Source: Hyphomicrobiales bacterium (GTDB lineage: Bacteria; Pseudomonadota; Alphaproteobacteria; Rhizobiales; CAJQND01). Taken from it: a stretch of 53,673 nucleotides of DNA. The position numbers were made by a program, and so were the translations under genes. The notes below the pieces were generated by a model. It saw nothing but the letters and a program-made list of their open reading frames with translations. It was not told the DNA's origin and did no database searches. The DNA is taken from NCBI GenBank assembly GCA_028285595.1, contig JANQOW010000102.1, forward strand, positions 1-53,673, in the 5' to 3' direction. Positions 1-8,650 of the stretch are shown piece by piece (position 1 is the stretch's first letter; every line of letters starts with the position of its first letter).

Positions 1-598
1 ACGGAAAGACGGCAATGGACCCGCGCGCCTGCTCCAGCCGCGGAGGCGCCGGTTTGCGGGCCCTGCCGCCATCGCTGGGCAGCTTGTTGTGCAAGAGGCG
101 ATAAAACCGCAAAGGTTGGGCCATGTTTTTGACCTCTTGCTCGCCCATACCGTCGACCGTCACATCCAGCTTGTTCTGGGTATGCTCAAAAACGGTTTCG
201 GAAACACAGATCCCGCCCGGGTCGGCAAGGCCCTCAAGCCGTGCCGCCACATTCACGCCATCACCGTAAATGTCGCCATCCTCGACCAGCACGTCGCCGA
301 TATTGATGCCAATACGGAACTGGAGACGACGGTCTTCCGGGATTGCGGCGTTTTCCTCTGCCAGGGCTTTCTGCACATCCATGGCAAACTGCACAGCATC
401 TACAACGCTGCCAAACTCCATTAATGTGCCGTCTCCCATCAGCTTAACCACCCGGCCCCCATATTGCGCGGTCAAGGGATCCAGGATCTTGCCGCGGGCC
501 AGGTTCAAGGCGGCCAAAGTGCCGGCTTCGTCAGCAGCCATCAGGCGGCTGTAACTGACAACATCGGCAATCAGGATTGTGGTGAGCTTACGGTCCAA
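1..598 (-). CDS. Class III adenylate/guanylate cyclase, C-terminal part outside the window
   Basis: Makes a cyclic nucleotide (cAMP or cGMP) from a nucleoside triphosphate. The first ~165 residues are a class III cyclase domain: metal-binding Asp12 in ILIADVVSYS, Lys52 and the second metal Asp56 in KLMGDGTLMEF, and the Asn/Arg pair in YGDGVNVAARLE. After a Pro/Arg linker the visible part ends in ARGSIAVFP, which resembles the start of the TolB/TPR-like region that follows the cyclase domain in many rhizobial cyclases, so the full protein is probably 500-600 residues. I chose the TTG at 598 because AAGGGGA lies about 6 bases upstream; a second in-frame TTG eight codons earlier has no such site. 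There is no N-terminal membrane segment, so the cyclase domain is cytoplasmic. ATP or GTP preference cannot be settled here. The gene is truncated only by the window edge. Confidence 0.9.
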   Translation of the reverse strand, partial: MDRKLTTILIADVVSYSRLMAADEAGTLAALNLARGKILDPLTAQYGGRVVKLMGDGTLMEFGSVVDAVQFAMDVQKALAEENAAIPEDRRLQFRIGINIGDVLVEDGDIYGDGVNVAARLEGLADPGGICVSETVFEHTQNKLDVTVDGMGEQEVKNMAQPLRFYRLLHNKLPSDGGRARKPAPPRLEQARGSIAVFP

Positions 599-685
599 GA
601 CGGTCCCCTTTCGCGCCAATCTAGCGACCAAATTCCGCAGAATCCAGGAAAGCAAATAACTTATGTCCGGTGGGATAGTGTCCCG

Positions 686-1432
686 TTAACTGAGCTGCTC
701 CAGCAACGCCACCGCCTCACCGCCATTGGCCTTTGAGTAATCCGCCAATGCCTTTCGTCCACCGGTTGCGTAGACCGCAACAGCGGCCAGGAGATCACGC
801 AATTGGCGTGCGGAACCAGCATCAAACCGGCACCAAGCACCGCGGGTGAGCCGCGCAATCTCACGGAAGGCCTGCTCGGCAGCCGGATCATGACCCTCCT
901 GAAACATGAAGATGGGGACCCCAAGCATACCGATTTCGCCGGCCTGATTACACAGGCGGTCCACATTCTCTTCCATGGCATCGCCCACATAGACCACGGC
1001 GTTCACGCGTTCCTTGGAATGCTCTTTCAGGATGCGGGCGAGCACTTTGCCAATCTGCGTTTGACCGCCACGGCAATCGACCGTGGAGATCAACCTTGCC
1101 AGTGCGTTCCCATCGCTCACCCATTTGCTGGCTTTGCACTCTCCGAAACCGCGAAAGAAGATGAGCTGAACATCAAGCCCGCCGATTTTTGCCGTCTCCT
1201 GGAACATCTCGCCTTGGATCTGCAGGGCTCGGTCCCAGGTAGGCTGGCGCGACATGGTGGCGTCCATGGCGAAAATCAGCCGTCCGCCCTCACCCGGCCG
1301 CGCCGCTGGTGGCAGCGCGTTCACCCGGGCCAGAAAAGCATCCACGTCCGCGGAGTTTGAAACCTCTCCGGAGGCGTCATCGCTCACCACCACCGCGGAG
1401 GATGATTTGGTTCTGTCACGGCCTTTATTCAT
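686..1432 (-). CDS. VWA domain-containing protein
   Basis: A 248-residue soluble protein with a von Willebrand factor A fold. Residues ~51-61 hold the metal-site (MIDAS) strand as D57-A-T-M-S61, a Thr variant of DxSxS. Later blocks fit the rest of the fold: TQIGKVLARIL and VVYVGDAMEENVD. The first ~45 residues are polar and look disordered. There is no signal peptide or membrane segment. VWA proteins of this size in alphaproteobacteria have no defined reaction; a role in metal-dependent protein binding is an inference from the fold. It is followed on the same strand, after 87 bases, by the nucleotide cyclase, so the two may be co-transcribed. Confidence 0.8.
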   Translation of the reverse strand: MNKGRDRTKSSSAVVVSDDASGEVSNSADVDAFLARVNALPPAARPGEGGRLIFAMDATMSRQPTWDRALQIQGEMFQETAKIGGLDVQLIFFRGFGECKASKWVSDGNALARLISTVDCRGGQTQIGKVLARILKEHSKERVNAVVYVGDAMEENVDRLCNQAGEIGMLGVPIFMFQEGHDPAAEQAFREIARLTRGAWCRFDAGSARQLRDLLAAVAVYATGGRKALADYSKANGGEAVALLEQLS

Positions 1433-1542
1433 TTCTGTTTATAGATAGGGCCTCGCAAGCGCGAATTGAAGTGCTCCGCGCACCGGGGACCGAATGGACC
1501 ATACTTGACCAGTCATGCCCCCGGAGCCTGATCGACTTGAAT

Positions 1543-2244
1543 TCAAGTGCCTTGTTCAGCCGTTGAAGCGGTTTGGTTGAAGAGATTCTTGCGCTCTTCG
1601 TCGCTGGGCGGTGCCGACCGCCGCAGATCTTTGCCAAGATCCACTCCTTTCTGCACGGCCGGGCGCTCTTTGACCGCCGCCCGCCAGCGCACCACATTTG
1701 GAAACTCATCCAACGGCTGGCCCATGGCCTTCGCGATAAGCACCCAGGGCCAGGAAATCATGTCGGCGATGGAGTAAGCATCGCCCAGAATGAACGCTCT
1801 ATCCGTGAGCCTGCGCTCAAGCACACCCAAGCAGCGATGATATTCGTTCTTATAGCGATCATGGCCGTAGACCTCGTCTTTCGGCGCGTAGTTAACAAAA
1901 TGGCTGTACTGCCCGGCCATGGGGCCAAGGTTGCCCACTTGCCAGAACAGCCACTCCAGCGCTTCTTTTCGGCCTAGTGGATCAGACGGCATGAAACGAC
2001 CGTGCTTCTCTGCCAGGTAGAACATAATGGCGCCGGATTCAAAAATCGGCACAGGCTCGCCTTCTACATCGTGGTCCACGATGGCCGGCATCCGGTGGTT
2101 GGGGCTGATCGCCAGAAACTCAGGCTTAAACTGATCGCCCTGCCCAATGTTCACCGGGATGGTCTTATAGGGAACACCAAGCTCTTCCAGCAGGATCGAT
2201 ACTTTCCACCCATTGGGTGTCGGCCAGTAGTAAAAATCAATCAT
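1543..2244 (-). CDS. Glutathione S-transferase, Ure2p/YfcG-like
   Basis: A 233-residue cytoplasmic enzyme. The N-terminal thioredoxin-fold domain (about 1-85) begins MIDFYYWPTPNGWKVSILLE and has the glutathione-gripping VPIFESGAIMFYLAEKHG block. The C-terminal all-helical domain covers the rest. The TPNGWKVSI start and ISPNHRMPAI loop are those of the Nu-class (YfcG/YghU, Ure2p-like) branch, whose E. coli members act mainly as disulfide-bond reductases rather than conjugating enzymes. It lies only 5 bases downstream of the CoA-transferase stop on the same strand, so both are probably on one message. The natural substrate is not predictable. Confidence 0.88.
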   Translation of the reverse strand: MIDFYYWPTPNGWKVSILLEELGVPYKTIPVNIGQGDQFKPEFLAISPNHRMPAIVDHDVEGEPVPIFESGAIMFYLAEKHGRFMPSDPLGRKEALEWLFWQVGNLGPMAGQYSHFVNYAPKDEVYGHDRYKNEYHRCLGVLERRLTDRAFILGDAYSIADMISWPWVLIAKAMGQPLDEFPNVVRWRAAVKERPAVQKGVDLGKDLRRSAPPSDEERKNLFNQTASTAEQGT

Positions 2245-2249
2245 TCGCT

Positions 2250-3446
2250 CTATCCGGCCTTTGCCTGACGGGCCGCGCCCCCGGTTTCCAACTCGGCAAT
2301 TTCCTCTGATGTGAACCCGTGCTCCTGAAGGATCTCGCTGGTCTGTTCACCCAGAACCGGCGCGCCGTAGCGGTGTTCAGGCTCGGTGACGGAAAACGTT
2401 GCCGGCGTGCGGGTGTGCCTGAGGTGGCCCGACACAGGATGATCCGTTTCGACGACGATACCATTCGCCGCGATCTGCGGATGTTTGATCATCTCCCGGC
2501 GGGTCAGCACCGGCGCACAGGGGACATCCTGCCCCTCCAGGCGCTCCAGCCAGTCTGCGGTGCTCCGCTCCCGCAAGATGCTCTGGATCAAATCCAGCCG
2601 CGCATCCTTGTGCTCCTCGCGACCTTCGGCGGTTTTGAAGCGTTCATCCTCCAGGATATCGGGACGCTCCGCTGCGCGCGCAAACCCCTCCCACTCCTTG
2701 TTCTGCATGACCGCCACACTCATGTAGCCGTCCGTCGTTTCATAAATCAGATCGATGAAGGATTGCGCCCGCTCGGTCGAGCTCTCTTGGCCCACAAACG
2801 TGTGTCCGCCCATATCTGAGCTCCACAAAAAGGCAACCACCGTGTCCAGCATCGAGAGACGCACGTGTTGACCGACACCCGTCCGCTCGCGCGACAAGAG
2901 CGCTGCCGTGATGGCCTGAGACGCCTGGATACCGGTCAGCTTGTCGGGAAGAATGGTGCGCACCAGGCGCGGCCGGTGTTCGTCGGATCCCGCCTGCACG
3001 GTCGTGAGCCCGGACACCGCCTGGATGAGAGGATCAAAAACAGGCTTTTGCGCGTAGGGCCCTTCAAATCCAAACCCCGAAATGGAGACATAAACAATCT
3101 GCGGGTTGACGGCACGCGCCGCCTCTTCGCCCACACCAATGCGCTCGGCAACGCCGGGGCGGAAGTTCTGAACGATCACATCCGCATCTTCCAGCAAGCG
3201 CATCAGAGCAGCCAGGCCGGCGGGTGTCTTCAGATTAAGGACAATGGAGCGCTTGTTGCGGTTGTTGTTCAGGAAGGAGGCCGAGAACCCTCCCCGACGG
3301 GTCGCCACGTGGCGTGCATGATCTCCCGATGGCGCTTCAACCTTGATCACATCGGCTCCCTGGTCGCCGAGGATCAGTGTCGACATCGGCCCTGAAATCA
3401 TTGATGTCAGGTCGATCACCTTGAAACCGTTTAAGGGGCCGGGCAT
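2250..3446 (-). CDS. Class III CoA-transferase (CaiB/BaiF family)
   Basis: Moves coenzyme A between carboxylic acids through an acyl-enzyme anhydride. At 398 residues it has family length. The N-terminus (LNGFKVIDLTSMISGPMST, then LGDQGADVIKVEAPSGD) and VQNFRPGV are family hallmarks, and the catalytic aspartate is expected to be Asp201 in RLSMLDTVV, which matches Asp169 of formyl-CoA transferase. The start is supported by AAGGAAAG upstream of the ATG. It runs with the glutathione transferase downstream. Formyl-, succinyl-, carnitine- and racemase-type members look alike at this level, so I do not assign a substrate. Confidence 0.9.
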   Translation of the reverse strand: MPGPLNGFKVIDLTSMISGPMSTLILGDQGADVIKVEAPSGDHARHVATRRGGFSASFLNNNRNKRSIVLNLKTPAGLAALMRLLEDADVIVQNFRPGVAERIGVGEEAARAVNPQIVYVSISGFGFEGPYAQKPVFDPLIQAVSGLTTVQAGSDEHRPRLVRTILPDKLTGIQASQAITAALLSRERTGVGQHVRLSMLDTVVAFLWSSDMGGHTFVGQESSTERAQSFIDLIYETTDGYMSVAVMQNKEWEGFARAAERPDILEDERFKTAEGREEHKDARLDLIQSILRERSTADWLERLEGQDVPCAPVLTRREMIKHPQIAANGIVVETDHPVSGHLRHTRTPATFSVTEPEHRYGAPVLGEQTSEILQEHGFTSEEIAELETGGAARQAKAG

Positions 3447-3487
3447 ACGCGCTTTCCTTCACAAGATCGTCAAACCGGGCTTAGTAT

Positions 3488-4474
3488 ATGACAACAGCAG
3501 CGCCCCGGCACAAACACAAACTTGTCACAACAGCGGGCCTTAGCTCCAACGAAAGCCCTTGGCCCATGCCCCCGATCTACCGCCCTATTGAACACACAGA
3601 TCTCAAAGCCATCGCCGGGGTGTTTGTTGAGAGCCTCAATCATCGGCAAATCGCAGTGGGTCTTGAACCACTCGTTGATTTGAACGATCCGCACGCTTGG
3701 GAGGAAATGTGGCAAACCGTCAGGCGTCCCTTGTTTGAACATGTCTCCGCACACGCAGGAACCGGCTGGCTTGCGGAAGTGGACGGAAAAGTCTCTGGCT
3801 ATGCCCGCACCATTCAGCGCGAACATGTCTGCCAGCTGACGGAGTTGTTCGTGTCGCCAGGGCAGCAAAAGGCAGGGCTCGGCCGCGAACTCCTGAAGCG
3901 CGCATTCATCAATGTGGAGAGCCGCTCTAAACTCATCCTGGCAAACAGCAATCCTGCCGCGATCTCAAGGTACCTCAGATCGGGCGTTTATCCGGTTTCT
4001 ACGATTTTCGATCTTGAACGCAAGGCAGAAGCGCGGCCCATCGAAACGGATTTGGAAGCCCGGCCGATCACAAATGATGCAGACACTCAGGTGGCGCTGA
4101 ACGAAATCGATCGAGCCATACTAGGGTACATCCGGCCGGAGGAGCACGCCTGGCTTTGCTCCCAGCGCAGTGGCTTTCTTTACTGGCGCAACGGAATTCC
4201 GCAGGGCTATGCCTATGCGGGTCAGTGGAACGGCCCCATGGCCGCCCTCGCCCCGGAAGACATGCCGGCCATACTCGCCCACGCAGAAACCATTGCCGCC
4301 CAAGCAGGCGAAACGTTCGGCCTCATGGTGCCGATGCCAAACCGGAGCGCGATGATGCACCTGATCGAGCGCGGATTTACACTCGATACGGGCCACACCA
4401 TGTACTTTATGGCTGATTTCTCGCCGCCAGGCCTCGACCGATACATTTTTTCAATGCCCGGCTTTTTCGCCTGA
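3488..4474 (+). CDS. Tandem GNAT-fold acetyltransferase
   Basis: A 328-residue protein with two GNAT-like halves. The first (about 27-180) has the acetyl-CoA pyrophosphate-binding motif in SPGQQKAGLGRELLKRAF (QxxGxG) followed by the usual late strand with NSNPAAISRYLRSG. The second half (about 190-315) has a weaker GNAT outline (SGFLYWRNGIPQGYAYAG, then MPNRSAMMHLIERGF) without a clear cofactor motif, so it may be a non-catalytic or substrate-binding copy. The acceptor is unknown. The start is uncertain: 3488 gives the longest protein, but the conserved part begins at the in-frame ATG at 3566; neither has a strong ribosome site. It is divergent from the CoA-transferase and ends 6 bases from the convergent Sel1 gene. 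Confidence 0.8.
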   Translation: MTTAAPRHKHKLVTTAGLSSNESPWPMPPIYRPIEHTDLKAIAGVFVESLNHRQIAVGLEPLVDLNDPHAWEEMWQTVRRPLFEHVSAHAGTGWLAEVDGKVSGYARTIQREHVCQLTELFVSPGQQKAGLGRELLKRAFINVESRSKLILANSNPAAISRYLRSGVYPVSTIFDLERKAEARPIETDLEARPITNDADTQVALNEIDRAILGYIRPEEHAWLCSQRSGFLYWRNGIPQGYAYAGQWNGPMAALAPEDMPAILAHAETIAAQAGETFGLMVPMPNRSAMMHLIERGFTLDTGHTMYFMADFSPPGLDRYIFSMPGFFA

Positions 4475-4480
4475 GGGGCG

Positions 4481-5419
4481 TCATTCCGCAGCGGTGCCCG
4501 CCACGGGTTGTGTCAGTTGACGATGAGGGGGCGGGGGGAACCTCCGGCTCCAGTTCAACGCCATTTGACGGGCCTGCTCTTGCACCTGAGGGGAAAGTGT
4601 CGACGCTAACTCATTGTAACGGTTTATAATGTCGGGATTCACCTCAGGACGCGCCACGTTTTGGGCAAGGATGTACCACATCATGGCTCTTACATCGCTG
4701 AACGGCTTGTCCCGCTGAGCCCAGTAAATGTCCCCAAGCTTGGCGAGCGCCAGAGGAAAGTGCTTCTGGGCAGACAGCATCAGCCAGCGCATGCCACGCC
4801 GTGGACGCTTCTCCAAGCCGTCGCCGTCATAGAACATGACGCCGATACCGTATTGGGCGCCTGGATGCTTGAACTCGGCTGCGGTGCGGAATATCCGAAG
4901 CGCACGCTGAGGTTGGCGCGGGATGTTCGCGTCAGGAATGCCCGTCTTGTAGTAACGCCCCACATGTACAAGGGAATCCAGCTTTGCGCCCATCAAAGGC
5001 CCGGGAGGTTCGCGGCCATCGAATGCCAGGGCGGCTTTCCGGAAGTGTCCAAACGCTTGCGCATCATCCAAGGCCACACCTTGGCCCATCTGATACATGC
5101 GGCCAAGCCACCAGTGGGCCATGAGGTCGCCTTCGTCAGCAGCCGCCTTAAACAGGTTATGCGCCTTGAGAAACTCCCCTGCCCGGTAAGCGCCAAGCGC
5201 TTTCTCCAGATTGGTGGCCCAGATCTTGAGGTTGAAATCAGGCCGGATCTTATCGGCCGATTGCCGGAATGAGAAGAAAATGGACTGACCGAAGCCGAGC
5301 CCTTTCTCTTCAGAGCCCACAGGTTGCGCAACTGCCGACAAAAATACCCCGCCCGCCAGCGCAACACACGCAATGCGCGGCACAGCCTTCAGGGCTTTTA
5401 TGGTCTTAAAGGTCAGCAT
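4481..5419 (-). CDS. Secreted Sel1-repeat protein, ExoR-like
   Basis: A 312-residue protein with a signal peptide (positive [15 protein letters not shown], hydrophobic core to about residue 30, AVA/Q-like cleavage region), so it is probably periplasmic. From about residue 70 it carries Sel1/TPR-type repeats: [51 protein letters not shown] and [15 protein letters not shown]. The order of a first YRAGEF unit and a YYKTGIP unit resembles rhizobial ExoR, the periplasmic partner that holds the ChvG sensor kinase inactive. No ChvG/ChvI gene is in the window, so that role is inferred from likeness only. Its start codon lies inside the end of ilvD (14-base overlap), which suggests translational coupling to ilvD. 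Confidence 0.78.
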   Translation of the reverse strand: MLTFKTIKALKAVPRIACVALAGGVFLSAVAQPVGSEEKGLGFGQSIFFSFRQSADKIRPDFNLKIWATNLEKALGAYRAGEFLKAHNLFKAAADEGDLMAHWWLGRMYQMGQGVALDDAQAFGHFRKAALAFDGREPPGPLMGAKLDSLVHVGRYYKTGIPDANIPRQPQRALRIFRTAAEFKHPGAQYGIGVMFYDGDGLEKRPRRGMRWLMLSAQKHFPLALAKLGDIYWAQRDKPFSDVRAMMWYILAQNVARPEVNPDIINRYNELASTLSPQVQEQARQMALNWSRRFPPPPHRQLTQPVAGTAAE

Positions 5420-7130
5420 AGCAAATAAGTTCAGCTTCTCCGCCAGGATGGGTCACGGCGCCGCCTCTGGCCTGGCCGACGGTTTGCGCGTACTTCCAAA
5501 TCGTACCGGAGCGGTAATCAGTTTCGCGAGGAGCCCAGGCTTCGCGCCGAGCGTCCATCTCTGCATCGCTCACATCAACATCAATGGTGCCGTTGACAGC
5601 ATCGATCGTGATCATGTCGCCATCTTTCAGGAGACCGATCGGTCCGCCCACGGCCGCCTCTGGCCCCACATGGCCAATACAGAACCCCCGGGTTGCGCCT
5701 GAAAAACGGCCATCGGTGATGAGCGCCATTTTCTCGCCCATACCTTGACCGTAAAGCGCTGCCGTTGTGGACAGCATCTCGCGCATTCCAGGACCGCCAA
5801 CGGGGCCCTCGTAGCGGATCACCAGCACCTCGCCTTCTTCATAGGATCGGTCGGAAACCGCCTGGAACGCTTCCTCCTCGCTGTCGAAACACCGAGCCGG
5901 CCCGGTAAACTTCAATGTGGCCATGCCCGCGACTTTTACGATGGCCCCTTCCGGCGCCAGGTTCCCTTGGAGACCTACAACGCCCCCCGTGGGCGTTATC
6001 GGCGTATTTGCCGGGTAGACCACATCCTGATCGGTGTTCCACTTCACACTTTCCATGTTCTCCGCGATGGTGCGTCCGGTCACCGTCATGCAATCTCCGT
6101 GCAGGTAACCATTGTCCAGCAGCGTTTTCATGATCAGGGGAATGCCGCCCACTTCGAACATGTCTTTGGCAACATATTTGCCGCCTGGCTTAAGGTCCGC
6201 AATGTATGGGGTTTTCTTGAAGATCTCAGCCACGTCCATCAGGTCGAATTTGATGCCGCATTCGTGCGCAATGGCCGGAAGGTGAAGGCCGGCATTGGTT
6301 GAGCCACCGGATGCGGCAACCACTGCTGCGGCATTTTCCAGCGCCTCACGGGTAACGATATCTCGTGGCCGGATATTGAGAGCGATCAGATCCATGATCT
6401 GCTCGCCCGCCGCCATGCAGAACTTGTCGCGCAATTCATAAGGCGCCGGTGCCCCGGCCGAATACGGCAAGGCCAAGCCGATCGCTTCAGAGACCGTGGC
6501 CATCGTGTTTGCCGTGAACTGCGCACCACATGCACCAGAACTCGGGCAAGCCACTTCTTCCAGTTCCGTCAGGTCTTCATCGGACATATCGCCCACAGAG
6601 TGCCGACCCACGGCCTCAAACACATCCTGAATGGTAACGGGCGTGCCCCGGAAGCTGCCCGGCAAAATCGAACCGCCATAGATGAAGATGGACGGCACAT
6701 TCAGGCGCACCATCGCCATCATCATTCCGGGAAGGGATTTGTCACAGCCGGCAAGGCCCACCAGCGCGTCATAACCATGCCCGCGCATGGTCAATTCCAC
6801 TGAGTCTGCGATCACCTCACGTGACACCAAGGACGATTTCATGCCTTGGTGCCCCATGGCAATGCCGTCAGTGACGGTAATTGTGCAGAATTCCCGCGGT
6901 GTCCCGCTTGCAGCAGCAACGCCCTTCTTGACCACTTGGGCCTGGCGCATCAGCGCGATATTGCAAGGTGCGGCCTCGTTCCAGCAGCTGGCGACCCCCA
7001 CGAAAGGTTGGTTGATCTGCGCGCGTGTGAGGCCCATCGCATAGTAAAATGCCCGGTGCGGCGCCCGTTGCGGGCCCTCCGTGACATGCCGGCTCGGCAG
7101 CTTCTTTTTGTCGAACGTCTTAGCGTCCAT
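5406..7130 (-). CDS. ilvD: Dihydroxy-acid dehydratase
   Basis: Dehydrates 2,3-dihydroxy-isovalerate and 2,3-dihydroxy-3-methylvalerate to the keto acids that become valine/leucine and isoleucine. The 574 residues are the shorter length class. Iron-sulfur cysteines are expected at Cys49 ([11 protein letters not shown]), Cys129 ([10 protein letters not shown]) and Cys201 ([15 protein letters not shown]), the three-Cys arrangement known from [2Fe-2S] plant and bacterial enzymes; the C-terminal [20 protein letters not shown] block is also typical. GAGGAACC sits just before the ATG. The leader contains two perfect dyads (see 7144-7180). Sugar-acid dehydratases share the fold, but this sequence reads as the amino-acid enzyme. 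The Sel1 protein gene follows with an overlap. Confidence 0.95.
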   Translation of the reverse strand: MDAKTFDKKKLPSRHVTEGPQRAPHRAFYYAMGLTRAQINQPFVGVASCWNEAAPCNIALMRQAQVVKKGVAAASGTPREFCTITVTDGIAMGHQGMKSSLVSREVIADSVELTMRGHGYDALVGLAGCDKSLPGMMMAMVRLNVPSIFIYGGSILPGSFRGTPVTIQDVFEAVGRHSVGDMSDEDLTELEEVACPSSGACGAQFTANTMATVSEAIGLALPYSAGAPAPYELRDKFCMAAGEQIMDLIALNIRPRDIVTREALENAAAVVAASGGSTNAGLHLPAIAHECGIKFDLMDVAEIFKKTPYIADLKPGGKYVAKDMFEVGGIPLIMKTLLDNGYLHGDCMTVTGRTIAENMESVKWNTDQDVVYPANTPITPTGGVVGLQGNLAPEGAIVKVAGMATLKFTGPARCFDSEEEAFQAVSDRSYEEGEVLVIRYEGPVGGPGMREMLSTTAALYGQGMGEKMALITDGRFSGATRGFCIGHVGPEAAVGGPIGLLKDGDMITIDAVNGTIDVDVSDAEMDARREAWAPRETDYRSGTIWKYAQTVGQARGGAVTHPGGEAELICYADL

Positions 7131-7143
7131 TATGGTTCCTCAA

Positions 7144-7180
7144 CACCATGCCTCGATGGTGCATTATTTGCGGCGCAAAT
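7144..7180 (-). promoter_or_regulatory. Two adjacent dyads in the ilvD leader
   Basis: CACCAT / GCCTCG / ATGGTG (7144-7161) and ATTTGC / GGC / GCAAAT (7166-7180) are both perfect inverted repeats and sit 14-50 bases upstream of the ilvD ATG. The first would form a hairpin just before the ribosome site. The second is shaped like an operator. Whether they act as RNA or DNA is not decided by the sequence. Confidence 0.4.
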
Positions 7181-7410
7181 GTTGTTAAGCTCTTACCGCT
7201 CAAGCGACAGACCGTAATCAGCGTTAATTTCTTACTCTCACGCATGGCGAACTGACCAACTAACCTGATCCAACCACGTCCCGGCACGTGCCCCAGCCCG
7301 AACCGTAATGAGAACGCTAGGGTCAATTGTGGGCACAAAAAAGATCGAAAAGGGCAAGATTGGGTGATGGAGCCATTCTGTGAGCGAGTGTGACGTAAAT
7401 ACAACAAAAC

Positions 7411-7433
7411 TGGACATTGCAGGTGCCAATAAG
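7411..7433 (+). promoter_or_regulatory. Bipartite element, copy 1, upstream of the DUF898 gene
   Basis: TGGACATTGCA (7411-7421), 4 bases, then CCAATAAG (7426-7433), ending 62 bases before the DUF898 ATG. The same two words in the same order recur at 9798-9817 in front of the small membrane-protein gene. This looks like a shared promoter or activator site; no known consensus matches it in my reading. Confidence 0.4.
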
Positions 7434-7495
7434 CAACGTGTATGCCAAGTAGATCGAAGAATTCGCGACTCACTACTTACTGAGAGACTTACGTC

Positions 7496-8650
7496 ATGGC
7501 CGAACAACCTTGGGGAACCGGCTCATCCTCTGTATCAGTGCCGGGCGTTGCCGCTCCCCCGCCCCGCAAAGAAACAGTAAAAATCGCATTTCACCATCAA
7601 GAGGGATTGCTTGGCCTGACCATCATCAACTTCTTGCTGAGCATTGTTACGCTCGGAATCTACAGTTTTTGGGGGAAAACGGCGATCCGACAGCATATCT
7701 GGTCGTCGATTCATATCAATGACGAGCCTTTGGAATACACCGGAACGGGCTGGGAACTCTTTTTGGGGGCGGTGATTGTCGGTCTTCTGATTCTCGTGCC
7801 GCTGGCACTCTTGCAGATCTTTGCCTCTTTTCTCTTTACGGCCTCATCGACAGTAGGTGTTGTGGTTCAGATTGCCGTATCCGTTTTTGTGCTCTTTTTG
7901 GTTGGCATCGGGACCTATCGCGCACGCCGCTATAGGCTCAGCCGGTCGGTTTGGCGCGGAATCCGGGGCTCTTTGGCCGGATCGCCCGTGCGCTTTGGGG
8001 CGTCATTCCTGCTGCGCTACGCCATGTTGGTCCCAACGCTGGGGTGGGCTTATCCGTGGCTAAGGGTCGGCCTCAACCGGCACATTACAAACGATATGCG
8101 CTTTGGGCAGCATCCCTTTCATTTCCGGGGGTCGGCTGCTCCTTTGTATCTGCCGTTTGCAACTGTTTGGATAGGCGGCGCGGTGCTCTTTGCGGTGATT
8201 GGCGGCTTATCTTGGGGCACCGTTGACTTGGAGCTTCTCTTTGGCGACGGCGATAACGATCCCTTCCAGTCACAGCGCCAAGGCCTGATCATCTTGGGCA
8301 TCGTTCTGATCGGCCTGCCAATTGTCTTTGTCATCTCCGGCCTGCTCTGGGTGGTCTATAAAGCTGCGGAGCTTCGCTATTTTGCTGATTGCACCACGTT
8401 CGGCGACCTGCAATTCCGTCTGGATGCCACAGTTTGGAGCTTAATCACGCTTACTCTTGGGAACATTCTCATCATGCTGTTCACGCTTGGCATCGGCCGA
8501 CCGTTCGTACAGCGGCGGCTGATCCGGTATGTGGTGGCCCGTTTGGAAACCGATGGAACCGTGGACATTGCTGCCATTCAACAATCCCAGCAACAACTCG
8601 ACCGGTCCGGGGAAGGCTTGGCTGAAGCCTTTGATATAGATGGCTTCTGA
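7496..8650 (+). CDS. DUF898 family inner-membrane protein (YjgN-like)
   Basis: A 384-residue polytopic membrane protein. After a polar N-terminal ~30 residues, the sequence IAFHHQEGLLGLTIINFLLSIVTLGIYSFWGK-type region is the family signature, repeated later as LWSLITLTLGNILIMLFTLGIG-like text near the C-terminus. About six hydrophobic segments are visible. The function of the family (E. coli YjgN) is unknown. Its last 11 bases overlap the start of the M48 protease gene, so the two are translated as a pair, and this pairing suggests that the protease and the membrane protein act together. The ATG at 7496 follows a GAGAG ribosome site. Confidence 0.88.
   Translation: MAEQPWGTGSSSVSVPGVAAPPPRKETVKIAFHHQEGLLGLTIINFLLSIVTLGIYSFWGKTAIRQHIWSSIHINDEPLEYTGTGWELFLGAVIVGLLILVPLALLQIFASFLFTASSTVGVVVQIAVSVFVLFLVGIGTYRARRYRLSRSVWRGIRGSLAGSPVRFGASFLLRYAMLVPTLGWAYPWLRVGLNRHITNDMRFGQHPFHFRGSAAPLYLPFATVWIGGAVLFAVIGGLSWGTVDLELLFGDGDNDPFQSQRQGLIILGIVLIGLPIVFVISGLLWVVYKAAELRYFADCTTFGDLQFRLDATVWSLITLTLGNILIMLFTLGIGRPFVQRRLIRYVVARLETDGTVDIAAIQQSQQQLDRSGEGLAEAFDIDGF

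Larger units (their letters stand above)
7131..7495. other. Divergent intergenic region between ilvD and the DUF898 gene
   Basis: 365 bases without a convincing gene, so promoters for both directions must lie here. It holds two dyads next to ilvD, the 10-bp palindrome GGCACGTGCC at 7283-7292, and the bipartite element at 7411-7433 near the DUF898 gene. I could not identify a convincing -35/-10 pair for ilvD. Confidence 0.7.

Noticed and set aside
7120-7245. Short frame in the ilvD leader (41 codons, MRESKKLTLITVCRLS) as an attenuation peptide
   Set aside because: It has no ribosome site, no run of Ile, Val or Leu codons and no terminator/antiterminator pair after it, and it runs into the start of ilvD.
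8562-8571. Third copy of the TGGACATTGC word
   Set aside because: It is inside the DUF898 coding frame and lacks the CCAATAAG half, so it is counted as chance.
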